Source: Brevibacillus humidisoli
GTDB lineage: Bacteria; Bacillota; Bacilli; Brevibacillales; Brevibacillaceae
Assembly: GCF_020923435.1 (NCBI RefSeq)
Contig: NZ_CP087263.1
Span: 1,693,970 to 1,757,969, forward strand
Direction of reading: 5' to 3'
DNA length: 64,000 bases
The notes under the pieces are model-generated. The model was given only the letters and a program-made list of their open reading frames with translations. It had not been told where the DNA came from and searched no databases. A program made the position numbers and the translations under genes. Below, piece after piece: positions 1 to 8,562 of the stretch. Every line of letters begins with the position of its first letter. Positions within the stretch are counted from its first letter, which is position 1.

Positions 1-1
1 G

Positions 2-604
2 TTTGGGGTGGATGATCCGCCCTCATTTGACGACTATGCACGTGTCATCTGCGACACGGTAAGCCGACAGTTGACTTCCTATGGCCTGACTCCGCTTTTA
101 ATACTGGAACCGGGTGTTTCGCTCGTCGCTGACACGTTCCACTTTATTTGTCAGGTTATCGATCTGAAACAGATTGGCGATCAGACGTTCGTTCTGGTAG
201 ATGGGAGTGTCCACAATGTGAAACCTACCATGCACAAAAAACCGCTGCCCGTTCAGGTGATCCGTCAGAACAACAACGATAATCGTCAGAGCGAACAGCT
301 TTTTCACGTTGTCGGTTACACCTGCATGGAAAAAGATTATCTGAGTGAAAATTGTTTGGCGCCGCTGCCTCAGCCAGGCGATTTTTTGCAATTTGGACAT
401 GTTGGTGCCTACACGATTGTGTTTCAGCCCCCGTTCATCCGGGAACGTCCTCCGATCGTGGCGGCAAGCGATGGAGGATATCTTTTAGTCAGGAAAAAAG
501 AGAGGTTTGACCAGTTCTTCCCCGATCAGCTGCGGGAGTATCATCACGAGCTGCTGTTGCGTGATGTGCGTAGGGGGGTTGATGATGAATATTCTGCTCT
601 GTAG
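2..604 (+). CDS. LysA/ODC-type PLP-dependent decarboxylase, C-terminal part (5' end outside window)
   Basis: The reading frame is open from base 2, so this is the 3' part of a longer gene. It resembles the C-terminal beta domain of fold-III PLP decarboxylases (diaminopimelate/ornithine decarboxylase family). An EPG motif (LEPGVSLVAD) matches the phosphate-gripping EPGR region, CMEKDYL occupies the place of the catalytic CESxD loop, and GAYTIVFQPPF the place of the GAY segment near the C-terminus. Arg of EPGR and Ser of CES are replaced, so the substrate is probably not plain diaminopimelate. The N-terminal barrel with the PLP lysine is not in the window. The next gene, an ATP-grasp ligase, overlaps its end by 20 bases, so the two are probably co-translated and act in one pathway, perhaps making an amino-acid-like decoration for the glycan encoded downstream (inference). 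Confidence 0.82.
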   Translation, partial: FGVDDPPSFDDYARVICDTVSRQLTSYGLTPLLILEPGVSLVADTFHFICQVIDLKQIGDQTFVLVDGSVHNVKPTMHKKPLPVQVIRQNNNDNRQSEQLFHVVGYTCMEKDYLSENCLAPLPQPGDFLQFGHVGAYTIVFQPPFIRERPPIVAASDGGYLLVRKKERFDQFFPDQLREYHHELLLRDVRRGVDDEYSAL

Positions 605-1550
605 TGTCGGCCGGCGGGTCCCAATCGTCGAGTACTTCTGTCGGGAGTTGGCAGGCAGCGGCAAAGTAGTGGCTGTCGACTGCAGCCGTTATGCTCCTGC
701 CCTCTACGTCGCCGATCATTACGAAATCGTTCCGGCAATTGACGACCCCGCTTACCTCCCTGCTTTGCTGAAGATCTGTCGGCGGCATCGGATTCGTGGT
801 GTGCTCTCCTTGATTGACCCAGAGCTGTCGCGGCTTTCTGCCGCTCGGGATGTTCTGCAAGAGGAAGGTGTGGAGTTGGTCGCTTCCTGTTATGAAGTGA
901 ATGAACTCTGCCTCGACAAAAAGGCGATGTATGATTTTCTGACCAAACATGCGCTGCCCGCTGTTCCTACCTATGATCAGCTCGACGAGATTTTCGATGC
1001 CCTTGATAGCGGCAAACTCTCTTTTCCCTTGCTCTGTAAGCCGCGATGGGGGAGTGCCAGTATCGGCCTCCGACGTATCGACTCTCTCCAGCAGTTGGAC
1101 AGCCTGTGGTCCGATCCATCCCATCCGCATCTGGTTGTACAACCGTTTCTTACCGCTGCGGAGTACGGAATCGATGCGTACGTCGACCTTCACTCCAGTG
1201 AGCTCATCTCCATGTTTTGCAAGCAAAAAATCAATATGCGTGCCGGTGAAACGGATAAAGCAGTTTCGGTTCATAATCAATCGCTTGAGCAGTTAACGAC
1301 AGATTTGCTGTACGCGCTGCCGCTCAGAGGACCGATCGACATCGACTGCTTTCAAACCGATACGGGCTTCGTCATATCCGAGATCAATCCGCGCTTTGGA
1401 GGGGGATATCCACATGCTTACGAATGCGGTGTCAACTTTATCCGACTAATCCTCCACAATCTTGCCGGGATAGCCAACGTGCCCGGCGATTGCCGCACAT
1501 ATCCCGATGGAAGCATCATGGTCAAGTATGAGCAGATCCGGTTGCTGTAA
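585..1550 (+). CDS. ATP-grasp ligase, carbamoyl-phosphate-synthase-like
   Basis: About 321 residues. The N-terminus (MNILLCSVGRRVPIVEYF) is the pre-ATP-grasp Rossmann-like domain typical of CarB-like single-domain ATP-grasp proteins. The middle holds the lysine/glycine-rich ATP grip (CKPRWGSASIGLRRI), and near the end EINPRFGGGYP is the Mg-binding E-N-R motif. The family forms amide or acyl-phosphate bonds using ATP, and members occur in polysaccharide loci. The frame is open from 507, but an AGGGGGG ribosome site at 572-577 and the typical N-terminus favour ATG at 585 (582 is also possible). It overlaps the decarboxylase gene and precedes the nucleotide-sugar dehydratase by under 100 bases. 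The substrate cannot be told from sequence. Confidence 0.88.
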   Translation: MNILLCSVGRRVPIVEYFCRELAGSGKVVAVDCSRYAPALYVADHYEIVPAIDDPAYLPALLKICRRHRIRGVLSLIDPELSRLSAARDVLQEEGVELVASCYEVNELCLDKKAMYDFLTKHALPAVPTYDQLDEIFDALDSGKLSFPLLCKPRWGSASIGLRRIDSLQQLDSLWSDPSHPHLVVQPFLTAAEYGIDAYVDLHSSELISMFCKQKINMRAGETDKAVSVHNQSLEQLTTDLLYALPLRGPIDIDCFQTDTGFVISEINPRFGGGYPHAYECGVNFIRLILHNLAGIANVPGDCRTYPDGSIMVKYEQIRLL

Positions 1551-1586
1551 AAAAATGCTGCTCATAAGAAAGGACGAAGGACATAA

Positions 1587-1630
1587 GTCCCAAATGGCTG
1601 GCATAGATAGAAAGTAAAACGAGTTGGGAC
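1587..1630 (+). promoter_or_regulatory. Inverted repeat next to the start of the dehydratase gene
   Basis: GTCCCAA at 1587-1593 is the exact reverse complement of TTGGGAC at 1624-1630. The right arm contains the only ribosome-site-like GGGA before ATG 1639, so pairing would hide it. A smaller GGAC-ATAA-GTCC hairpin overlaps the left arm, allowing two alternative folds. A translational switch is possible, but a 7-bp repeat can arise by chance. Confidence 0.25.
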
Positions 1631-1638
1631 GTGTTTTT

Positions 1639-3582
1639 ATGGGTTATCGACAAAGGCTGCTGTTCATGGGGTTGTCGGATGTGGCAATCGTTAGTCTGGC
1701 TGTTGCAATCGCTTATCTGGTATTGTCCGATCTATTTCGAATGTTTGACTCCCTTGTGATGTTTTACATACTGATTGGGCAAATCGGCTTTGTGATCGGT
1801 CTGCTTGCTTGGACAGAAATGTATCGCCCCGTGTTTAAGTACGCCAGTTATACGGAACTGATCGCAATCATCAAATCCGTCACAGTGGCAGAAGTATTGT
1901 TTTTTTGCTCTACATCGGTTGTACAGTATGCATTGTCGCAGATAGCCATTCCGCCGTCCTTCTATCTGATCTCATGGTCTTTTACGATTATTGGCATTGG
2001 TGGGTCCCGTTTTATCTGGAGGGTAGTGAACGACACCTACCGGAGACGAAAACCTCGTCGATACAGGACCTTGATTGTCGGGGCAGGGAATGCAGGAGTG
2101 TTAGTAGCGAGAGAACTGACATTGTCGGGCGAATCGGACTATCTGCCCGTCGCTTTTGTCGATGATGATCCCAGAATACTGAACCTGCATGTGTATGGAC
2201 TACCTGTTGTTGGCAAACGGATCGATATTCCGGAAGTGGTTAAGCGGTATGCGATTGCCAAGGTGGTGTTGGCCATGCCGTCTGCTCCGAAGGAGACCAT
2301 TACGGATACACTTGCAATATGCAAAGAGTGCAACGTGGAAGTAAGGATTCTGCCGCGCGTCTCAGACCTCCTTTGCAGCGATGTATCGATCAAGATGATC
2401 CGGGAAGTGAAGATAGAAGATCTGCTCGGCAGAGAACCGGTACAGCTTGATCCGCTTAAAATTTCCCAGTATCTGAGAGAGGAAGTCGTACTGGTCACCG
2501 GGGCTGGCGGATCGATTGGCTCGGAACTGTGCCGTCAGATTGCCTCATTTGGACCGCGCAAGCTGCTGCTGGTTGGAAGAGGTGAATACAGCATCTTTCA
2601 GATAGAGCAAGAGTTGAGCGGCAAGTTTCCAACTGTCGAACAGGTGGCCATTATCGCTGATATCAAAGACCGCAAGCGGATTCGGGATGTGATGACGACT
2701 TATCGACCATCCGTTGTATTTCATGCCGCTGCTCACAAACATGTTCCCTTGATGGAGTTGAACCCGGAAGAAGCGGTGAAGAACAACATCTTCGGGACGA
2801 AAAACGTTGCTGAGTGCGCCGTGGAATGCGGCGTAAGCAAGTTTGTGCTGATCTCCACCGACAAAGCGGTCAATCCTACCAGTGTGATGGGAGCTACCAA
2901 ACGGATAGCAGAGATGTTGATACAAGGACTCAACGATCAGTGCGAGACGAAGTTCGTCGCTGTGCGCTTCGGTAACGTACTTGGCAGTAGGGGGAGTGTG
3001 ATTCCGATTTTTAAGCGGCAGATCCAGCAAGGAGGCCCACTGACCGTCACCCATCCAGAGATGATGCGCTTTTTTATGACAATCACAGAAGCGGCACAGC
3101 TGGTGATTCAGGCTGGTGCACTGGCCGAGGGAGGTGAGATTTTTATCCTCGACATGGGCAAACCAGTCAAGATATCCGATCTGGCTCAGGACTTGGTCCG
3201 CCTGTCCGGACTTGTGCCTCATCAGGATGTGAGGATCGTCTACACTGGCATTCGTCCGGGAGAGAAGCTGCGTGAGGAACTGCTGACCAGCGAAGAAGGG
3301 ATGGGCGCAACGAATCACGACCGTATATTCGTCTGTAAACCGACTGGCCACTATTGGCCTGTTCTTTCAGAGCAGATCAAGGAGTTGGAGATGGTGGTCA
3401 CCCGCACTGATTATCACTGCAGCAAACATGATATTGTCGGAATGCTGCAGCAGATTGTTCCGACCTATCTGCACAATGGCCGACAGGGGGAGCCAGTGCC
3501 TGAAACGGCAGCCAACCAGAGTGCGCTTTCACTCCCTTCCCTGCGGTTTGATCAACCACAAGTAGAAGTGTCCGCCAAGTGA
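1639..3582 (+). CDS. EpsC/CapD/WbpM-type nucleotide-sugar 4,6-dehydratase, membrane-anchored
   Basis: About 647 residues, the usual size for the long FlaA1-like dehydratases. The first ~115 residues form four hydrophobic membrane segments. A first Rossmann-like domain follows (LIVGAGNAGVLVAREL), then the catalytic SDR domain with GAGGSIGSELCRQ, the STDKAVNPTSVMGATK segment carrying the Asp-Lys pair, and NVLGSRGSVIPIF. In this subclass the usual catalytic Tyr of YxxxK is commonly Met, as here (VMGATK). The family converts UDP-GlcNAc to UDP-4-keto-6-deoxy sugars for O-antigen, capsule and biofilm polysaccharide. TTG 1624 is an alternative start; ATG 1639 gives the usual MGYRQRLL N-terminus. The stop overlaps the next start by four bases. 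Confidence 0.93.
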   Translation: MGYRQRLLFMGLSDVAIVSLAVAIAYLVLSDLFRMFDSLVMFYILIGQIGFVIGLLAWTEMYRPVFKYASYTELIAIIKSVTVAEVLFFCSTSVVQYALSQIAIPPSFYLISWSFTIIGIGGSRFIWRVVNDTYRRRKPRRYRTLIVGAGNAGVLVARELTLSGESDYLPVAFVDDDPRILNLHVYGLPVVGKRIDIPEVVKRYAIAKVVLAMPSAPKETITDTLAICKECNVEVRILPRVSDLLCSDVSIKMIREVKIEDLLGREPVQLDPLKISQYLREEVVLVTGAGGSIGSELCRQIASFGPRKLLLVGRGEYSIFQIEQELSGKFPTVEQVAIIADIKDRKRIRDVMTTYRPSVVFHAAAHKHVPLMELNPEEAVKNNIFGTKNVAECAVECGVSKFVLISTDKAVNPTSVMGATKRIAEMLIQGLNDQCETKFVAVRFGNVLGSRGSVIPIFKRQIQQGGPLTVTHPEMMRFFMTITEAAQLVIQAGALAEGGEIFILDMGKPVKISDLAQDLVRLSGLVPHQDVRIVYTGIRPGEKLREELLTSEEGMGATNHDRIFVCKPTGHYWPVLSEQIKELEMVVTRTDYHCSKHDIVGMLQQIVPTYLHNGRQGEPVPETAANQSALSLPSLRFDQPQVEVSAK

Positions 3583-4580
3583 CGTACTCCAGAACGGTTA
3601 CCCGGCGTCAGGCCATTGACGCTAAGCGGCGTACCCAAAAGGTTCGTTTGCTGCGTTTCGCAGTTAGCTTGCTGCTCCTGCTGCTGGCGGCGATTGCTGC
3701 TTATCTGTACAGCTTCTATTACACGATCAAGCTGACGGCCGATCGAGTGTACCAACCACTCGACACCTCACCGACCGTGAGGCACAACAAGATGCCTATC
3801 CTTGTGAATGCAAAGCCGATTACGATACTGCTTTTTGGAGTGGATCAACGGGAAAATGACAGAGGGCGTTCCGATACATTGCTCCTCGCTGCCGTTCATC
3901 CTGCCAAAAAGACGACGCTTTTGGTCAGTATTCCGCGAGACACCCGAACCGAGTTGGTCGGACGTGGGACTTTAGACAAAATCAACCATGCGTATGCGTT
4001 CGGTGGAACGGAGATGACCATCAACACCGTACAGGCGTTTCTTGACATTTCGATTGATTACTATGTGTCTGTCAATATGGAAGGATTTGAGCAACTGATT
4101 GATGTCTTGGGTGGGATAGAGGTGCAGAATCAGACGGCTTACCAATATTGGGGATACCAATTCCCGGTGGGAACGATTCACCTTGACGGGGAAAGGGCGT
4201 TAGCCTACGCCAGGATGCGTTATTATGATCCCGCCGGCGATTTGGGACGGAATTTGCGGCAGCAGCAGGTGATCAAGGCGATTCTTGATAAGGCAAAGAT
4301 GTCGCTGGTGACAAATAACCATGAGATTCTTGAGCGGATTGGGGCAAGCGTGAAGACCAATCTACACTATGAGGAATGGAAAGAAGTGATCGGGCGCTAT
4401 CGGCCCGCTGCTGAAAACGTAGAGACGGATCAGTTGCGGGGAAGCGGCAAGGTCATCGATGGCATCTACTACTACATCGTAACACCAGAAGAGAGGGCGC
4501 GAGTTCATGACCGTTTTGAAGCGTTTCTGCTAGAGGATACGACAGAGCGGCACTGGCCTCTTGGAGGGGCAGTCCCGTGA
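3579..4580 (+). CDS. LytR-CpsA-Psr (LCP) family glycopolymer ligase
   Basis: 333 residues with a basic cytoplasmic N-terminus, one membrane anchor (about residues 26-50) and an extracellular LCP domain. Hallmarks are LLFGVDQRENDRGRSDTLLL (the Asp/Arg cluster that binds Mg and pyrophosphate), SIPRDTRTEL, KINHAYAFGG and the ALAYARMRYYDPAGDLGR-type motif (family R..R..DPxxDxxR). LCP enzymes move undecaprenyl-pyrophosphate-linked polymers such as teichoic acids, capsules and secondary wall glycans onto peptidoglycan or protein. GTG start in a GTGA overlap with the previous gene; its own stop overlaps the flippase start. Its place between the dehydratase and flippase suggests the product of this operon is attached to the wall. 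Confidence 0.93.
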   Translation: MTYSRTVTRRQAIDAKRRTQKVRLLRFAVSLLLLLLAAIAAYLYSFYYTIKLTADRVYQPLDTSPTVRHNKMPILVNAKPITILLFGVDQRENDRGRSDTLLLAAVHPAKKTTLLVSIPRDTRTELVGRGTLDKINHAYAFGGTEMTINTVQAFLDISIDYYVSVNMEGFEQLIDVLGGIEVQNQTAYQYWGYQFPVGTIHLDGERALAYARMRYYDPAGDLGRNLRQQQVIKAILDKAKMSLVTNNHEILERIGASVKTNLHYEEWKEVIGRYRPAAENVETDQLRGSGKVIDGIYYYIVTPEERARVHDRFEAFLLEDTTERHWPLGGAVP

Positions 4581-6007
4581 TCAATTATCTGCACCGCCTG
4601 CTTAACAGAGAACGGGACAGATGGAGGAGCGACCATGACTACGCTGAAGTGATGCGCTCCTCTACTGCCGCTTTCCTGTTGCGGTTTCTCTCGTTCGCTT
4701 TGATCTACCTGCTGCAGCTGCTGATCGCCCGAGTGTATGGCGCCGCAGAAGTAGGTGTGTTTCATCTGACCGTAACCATTCTCACGATCGGAATGGTGTT
4801 GATCTCAGCAGGAACGGACACCTCATTGATCAGGCTGATACCGGAGTTGCGTACAGAGGGATCGAGTCATCTGATCCCACATTTGGTCAACAAGGTGATT
4901 GCCGTCACTTCGATCGCAGCCGTCGTTGCGGGGATTGGGTTGTGGGCCAGTGCCGAATGGCTGGCGAGGGCAATCTTTACCGATGACCTGCTTATCGTGC
5001 CGCTGCAGATCGCCGCCCTACTGCTTCCCTGTGTGCTGCTGACACGACTGTATGCCGCTGCGTTTCGCGCCGAAAAGAAGACATCTTCTTCGATCTGGTT
5101 TGAAGTGTTGGCGATCCGTGTGCTGCACATTTCTGGACTGTTATTGATGTTGCTGCTCTTTCCGCTCGATTCGCTTTATGTGATGTACACGTATGGGCTG
5201 GCCGTTACAGTGACTGCGCTCTGGGGAGCGATAACGTGGCATCGGAAGGCAGCCGGTTCACAGGACAGCAACTCACACGGAATGGTGAAAGAGGGGGCAA
5301 CCACTACTTCAACCAGGATCGAAGTACACCAGATCTTGTCTCTGTCACTGCCGATGTACCTAAGTTCTTCAATGGTACTGCTCATGGACTGGACGGACAC
5401 CCTTCTGCTTGGCGTATTTACGACTCCAGAGATTGTTGGCATTTACAGTATCGTCCTCAAGTTGTCCCTGTTAACCAGTTTTTCCTTTGCCTCGATCAAT
5501 ACGATTTTGCTGCCCAAGTTTTCCGAGTTGTACTGGAGTGGTGACGTCACTCGTCTACAGAAGTTAGTCGGTACATCCAATCGGCTGTTGTTCTGGACTT
5601 CCGCTCCGATGCTTATTGGTTTGGCATTCTTTGCCGAGTCGTTTCTCTCTCTGTTTGGAGCGGAATTTGTTTCCGGAGGTCTCTCTCTGCTCATCTTGTG
5701 CGCAGGCCAGTTTATCAGTTCCATGACCGGCAACGTGATTGCTCTGCTCAATATGACGGGGCATCAGCGGCGGGCCAGAGATACGCTGCTGATCTCAGCT
5801 GCTGTCAACATTTTGGGCAACTGTCTGCTGATCCCGATTTGGGGGATGACAGGGGCGGCGGTTGCCACCTCCCTTAGTATGGGAGTAAGAGACCTGCTTG
5901 CGACCCGTTATGCATCACGCGTATTTGGTTTTCGGACATGGTACCTGCCGACACCTATCAGAAGGCTTGTCCCGATTACCCATTCGACAAGCGGTGAAAG
6001 GCGGTGA
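4577..6007 (+). CDS. Wzx-like lipid-linked oligosaccharide flippase (MOP superfamily)
   Basis: 476 residues, strongly hydrophobic, with about 12-14 membrane segments and a short charged linker near residues 210-245. It matches the polysaccharide-biosynthesis / MurJ-Wzx fold: LRFLSFALIYLLQLLIARVYGAAEVGVFHL at the start, written here as the position 28-57 segment, and the conserved G.FTTPEIVGIYSI region in the middle. Such proteins flip undecaprenyl-PP-linked repeat units across the membrane. GTG start overlapping the LCP stop by four bases. No Wzy-type polymerase or ABC exporter was recognised in the window, so this is the only visible export route. Confidence 0.9.
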   Translation: MINYLHRLLNRERDRWRSDHDYAEVMRSSTAAFLLRFLSFALIYLLQLLIARVYGAAEVGVFHLTVTILTIGMVLISAGTDTSLIRLIPELRTEGSSHLIPHLVNKVIAVTSIAAVVAGIGLWASAEWLARAIFTDDLLIVPLQIAALLLPCVLLTRLYAAAFRAEKKTSSSIWFEVLAIRVLHISGLLLMLLLFPLDSLYVMYTYGLAVTVTALWGAITWHRKAAGSQDSNSHGMVKEGATTTSTRIEVHQILSLSLPMYLSSSMVLLMDWTDTLLLGVFTTPEIVGIYSIVLKLSLLTSFSFASINTILLPKFSELYWSGDVTRLQKLVGTSNRLLFWTSAPMLIGLAFFAESFLSLFGAEFVSGGLSLLILCAGQFISSMTGNVIALLNMTGHQRRARDTLLISAAVNILGNCLLIPIWGMTGAAVATSLSMGVRDLLATRYASRVFGFRTWYLPTPIRRLVPITHSTSGERR

Positions 6008-6013
6008 ACAGAT

Positions 6014-6751
6014 GTGGGAAATCAGTATCCGACATTGGCGATCGACGATGAACGTTGGTTAGCCAGACGACGACAGGTGCAAAAACCATGGGACAGGGAA
6101 GAATTCTGGTCATTTTACGTGACGCGGCGTCTTTCCATCTACGTTAGTTGGTGGCTTGCCCAACGGACGGCAGTATCGCCTAACTCCTTGACCGTAGCTG
6201 GCATTCTGAGTGGACTGACCGCGGCGGCCTTCTTTATGGCCGGTTCGGCAACATCCGTTCTGTTAGGCTGTTTTTTCTATCAGTTGGCCTATCTCTTTGA
6301 TTGCTTGGACGGTGAAGTGGCTCGATTCAAGGGAAAGACAAGCAGCGGCGGTTTGTGGCTCGATATTGGACTAAACTATGCGCTATATATCAGCTTTTTT
6401 GGTATTGTCTACGGTCTCTTCCACGATGCGGCTGGTGCATATCTCCTGTACGTGTCGCTGTTCGCCATCTTTGCCGAAATTATGGCTTCGGACGGATCGA
6501 TGCTTGCTTTTCCACAGTCGAACGTGACCGCTCAAAGTGTCTCATCCCGTAAAAAAAGCAAGTGGCTGGACGGCGTAATCTTCCTCTTGCTCACGGCAAC
6601 CGGTTTTCAGTTCGGATTGTTTCTGTTCGGCCTGATTTGGTTTGCAGCAGGCGTCAAGTGGCCGATTCTAGTCTGGACGTTGTACCACCTGATCATCGCA
6701 GTGCTCCGCGCGCTGTATAAAATCAAGTTAAACTTGGCTTATCTCAAATAG
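6014..6751 (+). CDS. CDP-alcohol phosphotransferase family membrane enzyme (variant active site)
   Basis: 245 residues with about five or six membrane segments after a ~50-residue soluble N-terminus. The family signature D-x2-DG-x2-AR-x8-G-x3-D-x3-D is present as D96, D99, G100, A103, R104, G113, D117 and then N121: the last Asp, normally the catalytic base, is Asn. These enzymes displace CMP from a CDP-alcohol and pass the phospho-alcohol to another hydroxyl, making phospholipids or di-myo-inositol phosphate. The neighbouring cytidylyltransferase-like gene and the inositol-phosphate synthase at 10334 suggest a CDP-polyol, perhaps CDP-inositol, as partner. GTG start with AAGGCGGTG ahead. The D-to-N change could mean altered chemistry or a non-catalytic role. 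Confidence 0.87.
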   Translation: MGNQYPTLAIDDERWLARRRQVQKPWDREEFWSFYVTRRLSIYVSWWLAQRTAVSPNSLTVAGILSGLTAAAFFMAGSATSVLLGCFFYQLAYLFDCLDGEVARFKGKTSSGGLWLDIGLNYALYISFFGIVYGLFHDAAGAYLLYVSLFAIFAEIMASDGSMLAFPQSNVTAQSVSSRKKSKWLDGVIFLLLTATGFQFGLFLFGLIWFAAGVKWPILVWTLYHLIIAVLRALYKIKLNLAYLK

Positions 6752-6805
6752 ATGCCAGCTGCAAGTGGATCTGCTGTCTTGCATGAACAATGAGGGGGGC
6801 TTTCC

Positions 6806-7522
6806 ATGAAAGCGGTACTGATGGCTGCCGGGATGGGGACGAGGGTTAGCAAGGAGATCAAGAGCATTCCGAAATGCACCGTTCGGGTGGGAGAAAAAAC
6901 GCTGATCGAACACACGATCAGCCAGCTGCGAAGAAAAGAGGTAAAGGAGATCGCGGTCGTCGTTGGCTATCAAGCCAACCGCCTGTGTGATCTGCTCAAA
7001 GGGGAAGGGCTGCATATCTATCACAATCCGTTCTTTGATATGACAAACAGTATTGCCTCCCTCTGGTTTGCTCGCGAATTTCTCCACGGCGACGACTTTT
7101 TGCTGCTTAATGCCGATCTGTACATGGAGGAGAGAGTCCTGGACGAGATTTTGGCTGACGAGGCAAGCCCTGTTCTGTTCTCCGACGGGACGCGACGAAA
7201 GGAAGCAGACTATAAGCTGTCCTACCGCGATGGAGTCCTGCAAAAGCATGGGAAAGAACTGGACGGAGATGAGGTAACCGGTGAATATCTGGGAATCGCC
7301 AAGATTTGCCGTCCGTTTCTGCCGCTCTTCAAAGAGCGGATGGAGCAGTTGATCAACCGGCAGCAGCATCATTTGTGGTGGGAGAATGTGTTGTATTCTT
7401 TCATCGGAGAACGGGATGTATATGTAGAGGAGATCCCTCCCGGTTTGTTCTGGGCAGAAGTGGATACTCTGCGCGATTACGAACGAATTCTCGAGTATGC
7501 AAACAAGTTGGCGAAAGTATGA
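6806..7522 (+). CDS. Nucleotidyltransferase, CTP:inositol-phosphate or phosphocholine cytidylyltransferase type
   Basis: 238 residues of the GT-A nucleotidyltransferase fold: N-terminal AAGMGTRV nucleotide loop, LIEHTISQL, VVVGYQANRL, LNADLYME (metal-binding Asp) and C-terminal FWAEVDTLRDYERI. The EVDT-DYER ending and GEYLGIAKI are shared with LicC and archaeal inositol-1-phosphate cytidylyltransferase rather than with hexose-1-phosphate enzymes. It would join CTP to a phospho-alcohol or phospho-polyol. It lies 54 bases after a CDP-alcohol phosphotransferase, the same pairing that is fused in di-myo-inositol-phosphate synthesis enzymes of Archaeoglobus. Phosphocholine, glycerol phosphate or a phosphonate are possible alternative substrates. 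Confidence 0.85.
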   Translation: MKAVLMAAGMGTRVSKEIKSIPKCTVRVGEKTLIEHTISQLRRKEVKEIAVVVGYQANRLCDLLKGEGLHIYHNPFFDMTNSIASLWFAREFLHGDDFLLLNADLYMEERVLDEILADEASPVLFSDGTRRKEADYKLSYRDGVLQKHGKELDGDEVTGEYLGIAKICRPFLPLFKERMEQLINRQQHHLWWENVLYSFIGERDVYVEEIPPGLFWAEVDTLRDYERILEYANKLAKV

Positions 7523-8562
7523 GGAGAAGAGAACTGGAGCAGATCGAGAAGCGAGGAATCCTGGTCATATCCCTTGACTTTGAACTGTACTGGGGGATAC
7601 GGGATCAATGGCCCTTACGCAGTTGTCAGGAGATGCTGATCGGCGCCCGCAGAGCCGTTTCTTCCATCTTGGAGCTGTTTTCTGCGTATGAGATTCACGC
7701 CACGTGGGCAACCGTGGGCTTTCTGTTTTGTTCGTCTCGGTGGCAGCTGCTGCAAAGTTTGCCGGAAAGGCGTCCCCAGTACAATCGTCGGAGATTGTCG
7801 CCCTATTTGTACATCGAGGAGGAGCTACTCGGTGCAGACGAACAGGACGATCCGTATCACTACGCTCCATCGTTGCTGAGACAGATTCTCTCTACACCAC
7901 ACCAGAGGATTGGCACGCATACGTTTTCTCATTACTACTGTCTAGAAGACGGGCAAACGCTTGCCGACTTTGACCAGGATCTCACCTGTGCGGTCAAGGT
8001 GGCAGCCGCATCCGGGGTGCACTTTGAGAGCATTGTTTTTCCACGCAATCAGTGCAATCCTGCTTACTTGTCTGTTTGCGCTGAACATGGAATCCAATCG
8101 TATCGGGGAAATCAGCCGCATTGGCTGTATGAAGCAGCCAGTGAACAAAACGAGTCCCTGTTGAAACGGGGACTGCGCTTAGTCGATGCTTATTGCAATG
8201 TGTCAGGACATAACTGTTACCATCCTGCTCAACTGGTTGGTCAGATGCCATGCAACATCCCCGCTAGCCGATTTCTGCGTCCGTATGGGAGGAAGCTGGC
8301 TCTGCTGGAACCGCTGCGCCAGAGAAGAATCATGAAGAGCATGGAGCACGCCGCCCGTCACGGCATGATCTATCACCTATGGTGGCATCCGCATAACTTT
8401 GGCAACCACCTGCAGGAGAATCTCGATCTCCTGCGGAGGATTCTTGACCATTATGCCCATATGTCCTCAGCATATGGGATGATCAGCATGAACATGGAAG
8501 AGGTGGTAGAGTACCTTCAGGCTAAGTCTTATCCTTTCAGTGATTCCAACCATTCGGCATAA
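7519..8562 (+). CDS. Polysaccharide deacetylase-like (NodB-fold) protein
   Basis: 347 residues. ISLDFELYWGIRD (about residues 17-29) supplies the first acidic motif, here D-x-E rather than Asp-Asp. HATWATVGFLF and GTHTFSHYYC give the H-x3-H metal motif, and MIYHLWWHPHNFG near residue 285 a late His motif. NodB-fold enzymes remove N- or O-acetyl groups from sugars. The D-x-E form is common in a soluble subgroup found beside sugar-nucleotide and glycosyltransferase genes. No signal peptide is seen, so it likely acts in the cytoplasm on a precursor. Start chosen at ATG 7519, which overlaps the preceding stop (ATGA); the frame is open further upstream. The last 34 bases overlap a small gene on the other strand. 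Confidence 0.87.
   Translation: MRRRELEQIEKRGILVISLDFELYWGIRDQWPLRSCQEMLIGARRAVSSILELFSAYEIHATWATVGFLFCSSRWQLLQSLPERRPQYNRRRLSPYLYIEEELLGADEQDDPYHYAPSLLRQILSTPHQRIGTHTFSHYYCLEDGQTLADFDQDLTCAVKVAAASGVHFESIVFPRNQCNPAYLSVCAEHGIQSYRGNQPHWLYEAASEQNESLLKRGLRLVDAYCNVSGHNCYHPAQLVGQMPCNIPASRFLRPYGRKLALLEPLRQRRIMKSMEHAARHGMIYHLWWHPHNFGNHLQENLDLLRRILDHYAHMSSAYGMISMNMEEVVEYLQAKSYPFSDSNHSA

Noticed and set aside
489-1280. 263-codon open frame on the minus strand
   Set aside because: It lies wholly over the ATP-grasp and decarboxylase genes, has no ribosome site and no protein-family features.
2545-3351. 268-codon open frame on the minus strand
   Set aside because: Antisense shadow of the EpsC-like dehydratase, whose motifs are clear; composition is not protein-like.
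7306-7518. Longer N-terminus for the deacetylase-like protein
   Set aside because: It would overlap the cytidylyltransferase-like gene by over 200 bases and adds no family sequence; ATG 7519 in an ATGA overlap is typical of this operon.
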